The translations under genes were made by a program, and so were the position numbers. The notes beneath the pieces are model-generated. The model saw only the letters and a program-made list of their open reading frames with translations, was not told where the DNA came from and did not search any database. 64,000 bases of DNA from contig NZ_CP039650.1 of assembly GCF_004923315.1 (NCBI RefSeq), positions 2,009,501 through 2,073,500 of the forward strand, in the 5' to 3' direction. Source of the stretch: Azospirillum sp. TSA2s. Its GTDB lineage: Bacteria; Pseudomonadota; Alphaproteobacteria; Azospirillales; Azospirillaceae. This document shows positions 52,197 through 60,035 of this stretch, piece by piece; the stretch's first letter is position 1; each line of letters opens with the position of its first letter.

Positions 52197-52398
52197 CTAT
52201 GGCATTCACACAATTCGAGGCATTCCTAAGCTTCTGGAACAAAAGGAACTTTGCGTCATCCCCGCGAAGGCGGGGATCCAGGAAACTCCGCAGATCAGCG
52301 GCGGATGCGGCTGGATTCCCGCCTTCGCGGGAATGACGGCTGACAAAATCGCTTTATTCCAACGTCTTACGTGACGCCGAGATGTGTGAATGCCATAG
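52197..52398. mobile_element. MITE-like element with 16-bp terminal inverted repeats
   Basis: CTATGGCATTCACACA (52197-52212) and TGTGTGAATGCCATAG (52383-52398) are perfect reverse complements. The whole 202 bases are one imperfect palindrome that encloses a REP/BIME-like pair (52253-52340). There is no coding frame. Non-autonomous elements of this size depend on a transposase elsewhere. The terminal CTA/TAG could include a duplicated TA, as in IS630-type elements; this is inference. It lies between epmA and the FadL gene. Confidence 0.72.
52253..52340. repeat. Dispersed palindromic repeat (REP/BIME-like), copy 2
   Basis: GCGTCATCCCCGCGAAGGCG and GCCTTCGCGGGAATGACGGC face each other with ATCCAG/CTGGAT inner ends, the same outline as the copy at 33873-33962. 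Here it forms the core of the larger MITE-like palindrome. Confidence 0.85.
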
Positions 52399-52425
52399 TC
52401 AGGGGCGGGAGAGGGCGAGATTCCC

Positions 52426-53760
52426 TTAGAACGTGAACTTCGCCTGCAGGCCGATCAGGTCGATGCTGCTCTTGTAGTCCACATTCAGGTTGCCGCGCCC
52501 GGCTTCGGCGCCGGTCAGGTCGTCGGTGAGGGCGACCGACGTCTTCGGGATGAAGACGTGCGAATAGGCGGCGTCGACGCGCAGATTGTCGGTGACTTGA
52601 TAGCCGGCACCGGCCGAGAGCCAGTAGCGGTTCTGTTCTGGAATGCGCGGCGTGCGGTATTCGACACCGACCGTGCCCTTGTCGAAGGCGATACCACCGC
52701 GCAGCGTCAGCTTGTCGGTCACCTTGTAGGAGGTGCCGAGCGCGTAATACCAGCTGTCCTTCCAATGCTCTTCCGTGACGGAGCTGAGCGCCGGGTTGGC
52801 GATGTTGACGCGCAGTTCCTTGAAGCGCGACCAGTTGGTCCACTGAACGTCGGCCATCACCGCCCAGCGGTCGTTGACCTCGTGGTACAGGCCGATGGAG
52901 GCGATGTCCGGCGTGGTCAGGTCGGCGCTGGCGCTCTGGGCGGGCAGGGCGCCGGCGAGCGGGGCCGGCAGGCCGGTGAAGGAGATGCTGCCGGTCAGCG
53001 TGTGCTTGACCGCGGAGCGGTAGGCGAGGCCGACGCGGGTGCCCTTCACCGGTTCGATCAGGGCGCCGAGCGTGAAGCCCCAGCCCCAATCGTCACCGGT
53101 TACATCGCTCTTGACGTCGAGCGCGCCGGGACGGCCGAGGCGGCTGGCACCGAAGTCGGAGGCCTGCGACAGCTTGGCCTTGGCGTACTGGACCTGGACG
53201 CCGCCGCCGATGGTGATCATCGGGTTGATGCGGTAGGACACCGACGGCGCGAAATTGTAGGTGCGCAGGTCGGACCGAATGCCGTGATAGCGGCCGATCC
53301 AGCTGTCGCCATAGTCGGTGACCAGACCCCAGGGGCCGTTGGCCGACAGGCCGACCTTCAGGTCGTCGCTGATCGAATAGACGAAGTAACCGGCGGGAAC
53401 CAGGGCATCCTGCGCGATGTCGCCAGGCGAGGCATTGCCGCTGATCGCTGTGCCGCCCAGGCGCCGGGCGCGGGTGGCGCTGGCGCCGTCGACCTTCGAC
53501 TTCACGATGACGCCGGTGGCGGTCTGCACCAACTCGGTTCCGGTCACCAGACCCATGGTGGCCGGATTGTAGAACATCGAGCTGGCATCGCCGTTTCCGC
53601 CGGCGGTCACGCCGGCATAGGAGGTGCCCTGGCCCGATACGCTCTGCTCCTTCAACGCGAAACCGGCGGCAAGCGCGGTCGAGGCGGTCACGAACGGTGC
53701 GGTCACCGCGATGGCGGCAGCGGCGGTCAGCAGGCGTGTCTTGAGCGTCGTCGGAGACAT
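52426..53760 (-). CDS. FadL/TodX-family outer membrane transport protein
   Basis: 444 residues. Sec signal (AAAIAVTAPFVTASTALA, cut near ALA-AG), then the FadL N-terminal hatch: GFALKEQSVSGQGTSYAGVT and SSMFYNPATMGL with the NPA motif. The rest alternates in amphipathic strands (YFVYSISDDLKVGLSANGPW, TYNFAPSVSYRINP) and ends with KSSIDLIGLQAKFTF, a terminal phenylalanine as usual for beta-barrels. It takes up fatty acids or other hydrophobic compounds. The ATG at 53760 is chosen as the start of the signal peptide. Confidence 0.93.
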   Translation of the reverse strand: MSPTTLKTRLLTAAAAIAVTAPFVTASTALAAGFALKEQSVSGQGTSYAGVTAGGNGDASSMFYNPATMGLVTGTELVQTATGVIVKSKVDGASATRARRLGGTAISGNASPGDIAQDALVPAGYFVYSISDDLKVGLSANGPWGLVTDYGDSWIGRYHGIRSDLRTYNFAPSVSYRINPMITIGGGVQVQYAKAKLSQASDFGASRLGRPGALDVKSDVTGDDWGWGFTLGALIEPVKGTRVGLAYRSAVKHTLTGSISFTGLPAPLAGALPAQSASADLTTPDIASIGLYHEVNDRWAVMADVQWTNWSRFKELRVNIANPALSSVTEEHWKDSWYYALGTSYKVTDKLTLRGGIAFDKGTVGVEYRTPRIPEQNRYWLSAGAGYQVTDNLRVDAAYSHVFIPKTSVALTDDLTGAEAGRGNLNVDYKSSIDLIGLQAKFTF

Positions 53761-54006
53761 GGTTCCTTCCCCAAATTGTGTTATTGACGCAATGATACAC
53801 AAACTGACGCTTACGTAAAGGGGCGCGCACCACTTTTTGTTGGCTCGGTAAACAATTTTCCGAACTCGGCAGGCAAGGGGCAGGGGGAAAAGTTGAGCAC
53901 GTACAGGAGAATGCCGCCCGCCGGCCGGGGGTAATCCGGCCGGGGCGCGATGGTGCGGCGAATTGTCGTGGGGGATAACCTAAAGAGGGCCGTCGGGTGA
54001 CGGCCG

Positions 54007-54813
54007 TCAGGCGATCCAGGCGGCGGCGGCGGCGAACAGCTCGCGCAGAATGTTGTGCTCGTCGGTCCACACCAGCTTGGCGGTGATGACGATGGAGGCG
54101 ACCACCAGCATCGGACGCACGACTCGGGCGCCATTGCGGATCACCATGTGGGCGCCGACCTGGGCGCCGATATACTGCCCGACCCCCATCAGCAGCCCGA
54201 CCGTCCACAACACGTGGCCGCCGACGATGAAGAACAGCAGCGAGGCGACATTGCTGGTCAGGTTCAGCACCTTGGTGTGGGCGGTCGCCTTGCGAAGGTT
54301 GTGGCCCAGCAGCGAGACGAAGGCGATGGCGAAGAAGGTGCCGGTGCCCGGCCCGAAGAAGCCGTCGTAGAAACCGATGCCGGTGCCGATGCTGAGAGCG
54401 AAGGCATGTTCGCCGATGCGCTGGTGGGCGTCGACGTCGCCGGCCTTGGGCGACAGCAGCAGATAGAGGGCGATGCCGATCAGCAGGATCGGGATGACGT
54501 CGCGCAGGAATCCGGCGTCCAGCATCTGCACCAGGGTGGCGCCGATGGCGGCGCCGATGAAGGTGCAGAGGATCATCGTGCGCATGGCGCCGGGATGGAC
54601 CTCGCCGCGGCGGACGAACTTGATGGTGGCGGACAGCGAGCCGAAGCTGGACTGCAGCTTGTTGGTGGCCAGCGCCTCGGCCGGGGACATGCCCGCGGCC
54701 AGCAGGGCCGGAATGGTCAGCAGACCGCCGCCCCCGGCGATCGCATCGACGAAGCCGGCCAGCAGGCCGACGGCGAACAGGATGCCCAGCGACTCGGGCG
54801 TCAGAAGGTCCAT
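54007..54813 (-). CDS. TSUP (TauE/SafE) family permease
   Basis: 268 residues with about eight hydrophobic segments and family blocks LLAGFVDAIAGGGGLLTIPA, ATNKLQSSFGSLSATIKF and TGIGFYDGFFGPGTGTFFAI. These proteins move sulfite, sulfoacetate or other organic anions. It lies 31 bases after the thiE stop and is transcribed in the same direction. Substrate not known. Confidence 0.92.
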   Translation of the reverse strand: MDLLTPESLGILFAVGLLAGFVDAIAGGGGLLTIPALLAAGMSPAEALATNKLQSSFGSLSATIKFVRRGEVHPGAMRTMILCTFIGAAIGATLVQMLDAGFLRDVIPILLIGIALYLLLSPKAGDVDAHQRIGEHAFALSIGTGIGFYDGFFGPGTGTFFAIAFVSLLGHNLRKATAHTKVLNLTSNVASLLFFIVGGHVLWTVGLLMGVGQYIGAQVGAHMVIRNGARVVRPMLVVASIVITAKLVWTDEHNILRELFAAAAAWIA

Positions 54814-54844
54814 GATCTTGGGGACGTCCAGGTAATCGGCCGGC

Positions 54845-55510
54845 CTAGCCGGCGAGTGCGGCCTCGATGGCGGCGTTCAGCGCCCGGACTCCGGCGCCTG
54901 GACCCTGGGGATGGCCCCAGACGGCGTTGACCACGGCCAGGAAATCGGCGCCCGCGGTGACCAGCGGCGCGCAATTCTCGGCGGTGATGCCGCCGATGGC
55001 GACACAGGGGACCTCCATCAACTCCGACCACCAGCTCAGCAGTTCCGGCTCCGCCTTGTATTCGGCCGTCTTGGTGCTGGTGGGGAAGAAGGCGCCGAAA
55101 GCGACGTAGTCCGCCCCTTCCTCGCCGGCGATCATGGCGAGATGGCGGCTGTCGTGGCAGGTGACGCCGACGATGGCGTCGTTGCCGACGATCTTGCGGG
55201 CATCGCGATAGGGCGTGTCGCTTTGTCCGACATGGACGCCGTCGCAGCCGGCCTCCCGCGCAAGGCGCGGATGGTCGTTCAGGATGAAGGCGACCTCACG
55301 CTCCTGTGCGATCGGGCGCAGGATGTCGCAGGCGCGGCGGATGTCGTCCTCTGAGCAGTCCTTGAGGCGGAGCTGCACGCAGGCGACGTCGCCGGCATCC
55401 AGCGCTTCCTCCAGAAGCGGCGCGAACGCCGCCGGCTCCAGGGCCGGCGGCGTCACGAGGTACAGTCGGCAGGCGGCAGGTTCCGCCTGCGTCGGCTTTC
55501 CCTTGGCCAA
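54845..55510 (-). CDS. thiE: Thiamine phosphate synthase
   Basis: 221 residues, TIM barrel. ACVQLRLKDCSEDDI, FILNDHPRLAREAGCDGVHV then GQSD, IVGVTCHDS, YVAFGAFFPTSTK and VAIGGITAENCAPL are the ThiE blocks for pyrophosphate and HMP-PP binding. It joins HMP-PP and thiazole phosphate. The gene starts 3 bases after the aldolase stop, so the two are coupled. No TPP riboswitch is visible; expression follows the aldolase transcript. Confidence 0.94.
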   Translation of the reverse strand: MAKGKPTQAEPAACRLYLVTPPALEPAAFAPLLEEALDAGDVACVQLRLKDCSEDDIRRACDILRPIAQEREVAFILNDHPRLAREAGCDGVHVGQSDTPYRDARKIVGNDAIVGVTCHDSRHLAMIAGEEGADYVAFGAFFPTSTKTAEYKAEPELLSWWSELMEVPCVAIGGITAENCAPLVTAGADFLAVVNAVWGHPQGPGAGVRALNAAIEAALAG

Positions 55511-55513
55511 GTG

Positions 55514-56443
55514 TTACTCCCGGCCCTGGTAGATCTTCATGATCCGGTCGAGCAGCTTGAGGGCATCCTCGCGCGGGCGCTGGAAGGCGTTGCGGCCGAT
55601 GATCGAGCCGTTGCCGCCGCCGTCACGGATGGCGCGGGCGTCCTCGAACACCGCGTCCTCGCCCTTGGTGGCGCCGCCGGAGAAGACCACGATGCGGCGG
55701 CCGTTGAAGGCGCACTGCATGATGTGCTTCACGCGCTCGGCCTGGGTGCCGATGGCGATCTGCTTCGACTCGTAGACCTTCTTGGCTTCCGGCTGCTCCA
55801 GATGGGCCGACGGCAGCTTCACCTTGATGATGTGGGCGCCCAGCAGAGCGGCCATGTGGGCGGCGTAGCCGATCACGTCGATGGCCAGCTCGCCGTCCTT
55901 GGTGACGGCGCCGCCGCGCGGATAGGACCACAGCACGGTGGCGAGGCCGTAGGACTTGGCCTCCTTCGACAGCTCGCGGAACTCCTCGTACTGGGAGTAC
56001 ATGGCGTCGGAGCCGGGATAGATGGTGAAGCCGATGGCCGAGGCGCCGATGCGCAGCGCGTCCTGGACCGAGGCGGTGACGGCCTGGTCGGCGGCTTCCT
56101 TCTGGGTGGACAGCGAGTTGGCGCTGTTCATCTTCAGGATCAGCGGGATCGACCCGGCGAAGGTGCCGGCGCCGGCCTCCAGCGAGCCCAGGGGAGCAGC
56201 GTAGGCGTTGCAGCCGGCGTCGATGGCCAGCTGGTAGTGGTAGTGCGGGTCATAGCCCGGCTCGTTCGGGCCGAAGCTGCGGGCCGGACCATGCTCGAAG
56301 CCCTGGTCGACCGGCAGGATCACCAGTTTGCCGGTACCGCCGAGCTTGCCTTCCATCAGGATGCGGGCGAGGTTCGCCTTGGTGCCGGGATTGTCGCTCT
56401 CGTAGTTGGCGAGAATGTCTTTGACGCGGCGCGTGAGCTTCAT
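55514..56443 (-). CDS. Class I fructose-bisphosphate aldolase (DhnA/FbaB type)
   Basis: 309 residues of the DeoC/DhnA family of class I aldolases. VILPVDQGFEHGPARSFGPN, NAYAAPLGSLEAGAG and GASAIGFTIYPGS are N-terminal blocks; the Schiff-base lysine is expected in AHIIKVKLPS; VVFSGGATKGEDAVFEDARA binds the phosphate. The ATG at 56443 follows a weak site; a longer frame to 56536 is not supported. It splits fructose-1,6-bisphosphate in glycolysis and gluconeogenesis. Upstream gene of thiE. Confidence 0.93.
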   Translation of the reverse strand: MKLTRRVKDILANYESDNPGTKANLARILMEGKLGGTGKLVILPVDQGFEHGPARSFGPNEPGYDPHYHYQLAIDAGCNAYAAPLGSLEAGAGTFAGSIPLILKMNSANSLSTQKEAADQAVTASVQDALRIGASAIGFTIYPGSDAMYSQYEEFRELSKEAKSYGLATVLWSYPRGGAVTKDGELAIDVIGYAAHMAALLGAHIIKVKLPSAHLEQPEAKKVYESKQIAIGTQAERVKHIMQCAFNGRRIVVFSGGATKGEDAVFEDARAIRDGGGNGSIIGRNAFQRPREDALKLLDRIMKIYQGRE

Positions 56444-56609
56444 TGTGGCTCTTCCCCTGGGGCATTCTTGGAAATGGCGCCGTCTTAGCCCGTATCGGCC
56501 CGCTTTGCAACGGCGGGAGGGGCATAAAGCGGCCATTTGCCACGCCTGAACGGCCTAGGGCCTGCGGCGGGGGAAGCCCGCGGGGGGTGGAACGGCTCGG
56601 CCGGAGGGG

Positions 56610-56846
56610 TTACGGCAGAAGAGAACTGACCACGGTATAGAGGCCGTATCCGGCACCACCCAGCACCGCCCAGGAGCCGGCGGTCAGCCCGACCCAGACG
56701 GCGACCAGCCGCAGGCCGCGCATCTTCTCCGGCCGGGGAGCCGGACTGTTCCCCATCCAGTCGCCCGCCCGGCCGTTTGCGGCCTGCCCCGGATGGTGCG
56801 GTTGCGCGATGGTCTGATCCGGCGTGGTCAGGGAGGTGATGCTCAT
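56610..56846 (-). CDS. Small membrane protein, function unknown
   Basis: 78 residues from the ATG at 56846, which has GGAAGAG six bases upstream. The N-terminal 45 residues are polar and proline-rich; one transmembrane helix follows (LVAVWVGLTAGSWAVLGGAG, then YGLYTVV) and the chain ends 6 residues later. A start at 56864 is possible but has no ribosome binding site. No family is recognised. Confidence 0.6.
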   Translation of the reverse strand: MSITSLTTPDQTIAQPHHPGQAANGRAGDWMGNSPAPRPEKMRGLRLVAVWVGLTAGSWAVLGGAGYGLYTVVSSLLP

Positions 56847-56956
56847 GGGTGGCTCTTCCGGCATCGGAGGGAGGGTGCTGTGTCACAAAAATATCCTAAG
56901 GTGACGTTACACCACCTTTGCGCGGTGAGGCTGTGCGAAAAAGCGGTAGTCCGGAC

Positions 56957-57430
56957 CTAACCCCCGGCACGACTTTCGGCCCAACCTTTGGCCTGTGTCA
57001 GCCAGTCGCGGCATAGCGCCTCCAGCAGGGCCGGCCGGATGGAGCCATGACCTTCGGCGGCGAGGTCGAGCAGGGGCGGGCAGGCTGTCAGCAGCACGGC
57101 GCCGTGGGCTGCGGCGATGGCCGCCAGACGGTCCGCCGCCGCCGTGCCGCCGGTGAACAGCAGGGCCGGCACCCCGGCTGCCAGCGCGCCCTGTGCCTCG
57201 CCGGCGCGGTCGCCGCAGTCGAGCAGGCCGGTCACTCCCAGGCCGGGGTGGGCCCGGCGCACCCGTCCGATCAGGCCGAGCAGCCACGGCGCCCCGCCCG
57301 CCGGCGGCGCCATCAGGGCGAGGGCGACACCGGCCGAGTCGGCGGCGGCGGCGGCGGCCAGCGCGTCGGCGAGGCCGCGGACAAGGATGGGGCGGAGGAG
57401 GGACGGGGGGATTTGCGGGGCGGCGGGCAT
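56957..57430 (-). CDS. Hypothetical protein, alanine-rich
   Basis: 157 residues, rich in alanine, glycine and leucine, without signal peptide or membrane helices. Alternating beta/alpha segments (GVALALMAPPAGG, LGVTGLLDCGDRAGEAQGAL, ALLFTGGTAAADRLAAIAAA, AVLLTACPPLLDLAAEGHGS) look like part of a TIM-barrel or Rossmann-like fold, perhaps a degenerate relative of ThiE-like barrels. I cannot name a family. Codon bias fits a real gene but high GC weakens that argument. Confidence 0.55.
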   Translation of the reverse strand: MPAAPQIPPSLLRPILVRGLADALAAAAAADSAGVALALMAPPAGGAPWLLGLIGRVRRAHPGLGVTGLLDCGDRAGEAQGALAAGVPALLFTGGTAAADRLAAIAAAHGAVLLTACPPLLDLAAEGHGSIRPALLEALCRDWLTQAKGWAESRAGG

Positions 57431-57631
57431 GAGCGGCGGGGCGGGACAGGGTGGCGGCTGGGCGGATACTCTAGCGGTGGGGGCGATGGGGCTCCAGCTT
57501 TCAGCCGGTTGAGAGAATTGAGGCAGGTCAAACCCTGCGATCGCGGTCCCGGAGTATGGTCAGTCACAACGGACAGCAGGCCGGGGCACCGGCGTCCGTT
57601 TCATTGGAATACCTCCCCCGGGATTGCCGCG

Positions 57632-57976
57632 ATGATGGAATACAAGGGTTACAAGGCCCAGATCGACTTCGACAACGACGCGGGCGTCTTTGTCGGCGAG
57701 GTCATCAACACCCACGACGGCATCACCTTTTCCGGCCGCTCTGTGGACGAATTGCGCGACTCCTTCCGGCGGGCGGTCGACGATTACCTCGATCTGTCCT
57801 GCGATATGGGGGGCGAGGGGGAGCAACCCTTCTCCGGACGGCTGGCCATCCGCATCAACCCGATCCTGCACCGCGCCGTCGCCGACTGCGCCGCGCGGGA
57901 GGGCAAGAGCGTGTCGGCCTGGATCGCCGAGTGTCTGGGCCGTGCCGCCGGCGTGACCAATGTGAAGGCCGGTTGA
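57632..57976 (+). CDS. HicB-family protein without HicA partner
   Basis: 114 residues. The HicB N-domain is YKGYKAQIDFDNDAGVFVGE then GRSVDELRDSFRRAVDDYLD; the C-terminus SGRLAIRINPILHRAVADCA and GKSVSAWIAECLGRA is a ribbon-helix-helix DNA-binding domain. HicB normally blocks the HicA RNase toxin encoded next to it. No HicA-like gene (about 60-80 residues with a dsRBD fold) is seen on either side. It may be a solitary regulator. Two adjacent ATGs (57632, 57635) serve as start. Confidence 0.87.
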   Translation: MMEYKGYKAQIDFDNDAGVFVGEVINTHDGITFSGRSVDELRDSFRRAVDDYLDLSCDMGGEGEQPFSGRLAIRINPILHRAVADCAAREGKSVSAWIAECLGRAAGVTNVKAG

Positions 57977-58089
57977 GTTTCGCAAAATGCGAAGCAGCTT
58001 GCGTGCGAGGGGGCGTGAGTTTGGCGAAACGCTCGGATAGTACGTTCGGCTAATCATAGCGGAGCAATCGCTCCATCCCGTTTTGCGAT

Positions 58090-58105
58090 TGGCATCGTCC
58101 TTGCT
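58090..58105 (+). promoter_or_regulatory. Sigma-54 type promoter of the chemotaxis receptor gene
   Basis: TGGCATCGTCCTTGCT matches the -24/-12 consensus TGGCACG-N4-TTGC(A/T), with the GG and GC at the right spacing. It ends 33 bases before the ATG at 58139, leaving room for a short leader. Confidence 0.7.
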
Positions 58106-58138
58106 GTGAAGTCCCCGATCTAAAGGGGGGACTTCCTC

Positions 58139-59827
58139 ATGAGCGGACTGAAACTGACTCTGCGAACGAAGCTGTGGACACTGGTCGCGCTGGCCGGGGC
58201 CGTCAGTGTCGCGCTTGCCGCCGCCGCGCTGTGGTTGAACCAGCGCAGCACGCTGGAGGATCGGAAGGAAGCCCTGCGCTCCGTCGTGCAGACCGCTCAT
58301 GGTCTCGCGACCGGCTATGAGGCCGAGGTCAAGGCCGGTCGGCTGACCCACGATCAGGCGTTCGAGCGCTTCAAGGCCAACATCAACACGATGTTCTACA
58401 ACGGCAAGGACTATATCTTCGTCCTTGATACCGGCTACCACAGCGTCATCCATCCCGTCCGCCCCGACGTGATCGGCAAGGATCAGCGCGACCAGAAGGA
58501 TGCCAACGGCGTCTTCTTCACACGCGAGATGGTCGACACCGCCAAGGCCAAGGGCGAGGGCTTCGTCGCCTACAGCTATCCCAAGGCCGGCGGCGACCAG
58601 CCCTTCCCCAAGCTCAGCTACGTGAAGATGTTCGAGCCTTGGCAACTGGCCATCGGGACCGGCGTCTATATCGACGATCTGGATGCCCGCTTCTCCCGCA
58701 GCCTGTGGACCATGGTGGCCATCGTCGGCGGGCTGGCCCTGCCGGTGGTGGTATTGATCGCGCTGGTCGGCAACTCGATCAGCCGGCGCATCCGCCGCTT
58801 GTCCGACGCCATGCGCTCGCTCGCCGACGGCAACCTGTCGGTCACCATCCCGGAGACCGGCAGCGGCGACGAGCTGGGCGACATGGGCCGGGCGGTCCAG
58901 GTCTTCCGGGTCAACGCCGAGGCCAGCCGCCGGCTGGAGGCCGAACAGGCAGAGGCCGCGCGCCGGGCGGTGGAGGAGAAGCGGCAGGCGATGGACCGGT
59001 TGGCCGCGCAATTCGAGGGGACGGTGGGCGGCATGATCCGCTCTGTCTCCACCACGACCGACGCGCTGGGGCAGAAGGTTCGGGCGATGTCGCACGCCGC
59101 GGAGCAGACCAGCCATCTTGCCGGAATCGTGGCGAGCGCCAGCGACGGCACCGCCGCCAATGTGCAGACCGTCGCCGCCGCGTCGGAACAGCTGTCCTGC
59201 TCCATCGTCGAGATCGGCCGGCAGGTGTCGGAAGCCAGCCGCGTCGCCGGCGAGGCGGTGGGCATGGCGCAGGAGGCGACCGGCCGCATCGGCAGCCTCG
59301 CCGAGGCGGTCGAGCGGATCGGCGCGGTCGTCGGGCTGATCAACTCCATTGCCGGCCAGACCAACCTGCTGGCGCTCAACGCCACCATCGAGGCGGCGCG
59401 TGCGGGCGAGGCCGGCAAGGGCTTCGCCGTGGTGGCGAGCGAGGTGAAGGCGCTGGCCAACCAGACGGCCAAGGCCACCGACGAGATCGGCGGCCAGATG
59501 AGCGGCATCCAGGCGGTGACCGGTCAGGCGGTGACGGAAATCCAGAAGGTGTCGGCGGTGATCGAGCGGCTGAGCACCATCGCCACGACGATCTCCGCCG
59601 CGGTCGACCAGCAGAATGCCGCCACGGCGGAGATCTCCCGCTCGGTCCAGCAGGCGGCATCCGGTACCGGCGAGGTGTCGTCCAGCATCTCCGGCGTCAC
59701 CGCCGCCTCGGACGAGAGTGGCCGCACCGCCCGCGAACTGGTCGAGGCGCTGGGCAAGCTGACCAGCGAAGCGGCCGGGCTGAACGCGAAGGTCGGCGAC
59801 TTCCTGGCGACGGTTCGGGCGGCGTGA
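58139..59827 (+). CDS. Methyl-accepting chemotaxis protein with Cache sensor
   Basis: 562 residues. TM1 is LVALAGAVSVALAAAALWL, followed by an sCache-type periplasmic domain of about 150 residues (NGKDYIFVLDTGYHSVIHPV). TM2 lies near VAIVGGLALPVVVLIALVG, then HAMP (RIRRLSDAMRSLADGNLSVT) and the signalling domain with the hairpin tip VVGLINSIAGQTNLLALNAT then IEAARAGEAGKGFAVVASEV. There is no C-terminal CheR/CheB tether. It signals to CheA. A sigma-54-type promoter and a GGGGGG site precede it. Ligand unknown; sCache domains often bind organic acids. Confidence 0.95.
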   Translation: MSGLKLTLRTKLWTLVALAGAVSVALAAAALWLNQRSTLEDRKEALRSVVQTAHGLATGYEAEVKAGRLTHDQAFERFKANINTMFYNGKDYIFVLDTGYHSVIHPVRPDVIGKDQRDQKDANGVFFTREMVDTAKAKGEGFVAYSYPKAGGDQPFPKLSYVKMFEPWQLAIGTGVYIDDLDARFSRSLWTMVAIVGGLALPVVVLIALVGNSISRRIRRLSDAMRSLADGNLSVTIPETGSGDELGDMGRAVQVFRVNAEASRRLEAEQAEAARRAVEEKRQAMDRLAAQFEGTVGGMIRSVSTTTDALGQKVRAMSHAAEQTSHLAGIVASASDGTAANVQTVAAASEQLSCSIVEIGRQVSEASRVAGEAVGMAQEATGRIGSLAEAVERIGAVVGLINSIAGQTNLLALNATIEAARAGEAGKGFAVVASEVKALANQTAKATDEIGGQMSGIQAVTGQAVTEIQKVSAVIERLSTIATTISAAVDQQNAATAEISRSVQQAASGTGEVSSSISGVTAASDESGRTARELVEALGKLTSEAAGLNAKVGDFLATVRAA

Positions 59828-59835
59828 CGGGAGGG

Positions 59836-59960
59836 CATCGGCTTGCGAATGCCCCCTCCCTAACCCTCCCCCGCTCACGCGGGAGAGGGAACTGCCGCTG
59901 AACCCTTGCAAGGCTCCTACCCCCTCTCCCGCGGAACGCGGGGGAGGGATGGGGAGGGGG
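59836..59960. repeat. C/G-rich palindromic intergenic repeat, copy D
   Basis: CATCGGCTTGCGAATGCCCC at the left matches the GGCTTCGAATGCCCCC end of copy B, and CCCTCCCTAACCCTCCCCCG follows. The right part GCGGGGGAGGGATGGGGAGG is an imperfect reverse complement. It is downstream of the chemotaxis gene. Confidence 0.75.
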
Positions 59961-59986
59961 CCTCGAACCCTGAACTCCCGACAACA

Positions 59987-60019
59987 AAAAAGGCGCCTTC
60001 CCTGGGAAGGCGCCTTTTT
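59987..60019. terminator. Bidirectional terminator between MCP and gap
   Basis: AAAAAGGCGCCTTC and GAAGGCGCCTTTTT form a 14-bp perfect stem around CCTGG, with an A-run and a T-run on its two sides, so it can end transcription from both the MCP and gap directions. Confidence 0.88.
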
Positions 60020-60035
60020 CTTGGCCAAGCGAGGC

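Noticed and set aside
57047..57631. Possible HicA gene or long N-terminal extension of HicB
   Set aside because: The frame upstream of 57632 is an arginine/glycine-rich shadow of the reverse hypothetical gene, with no HicA features.
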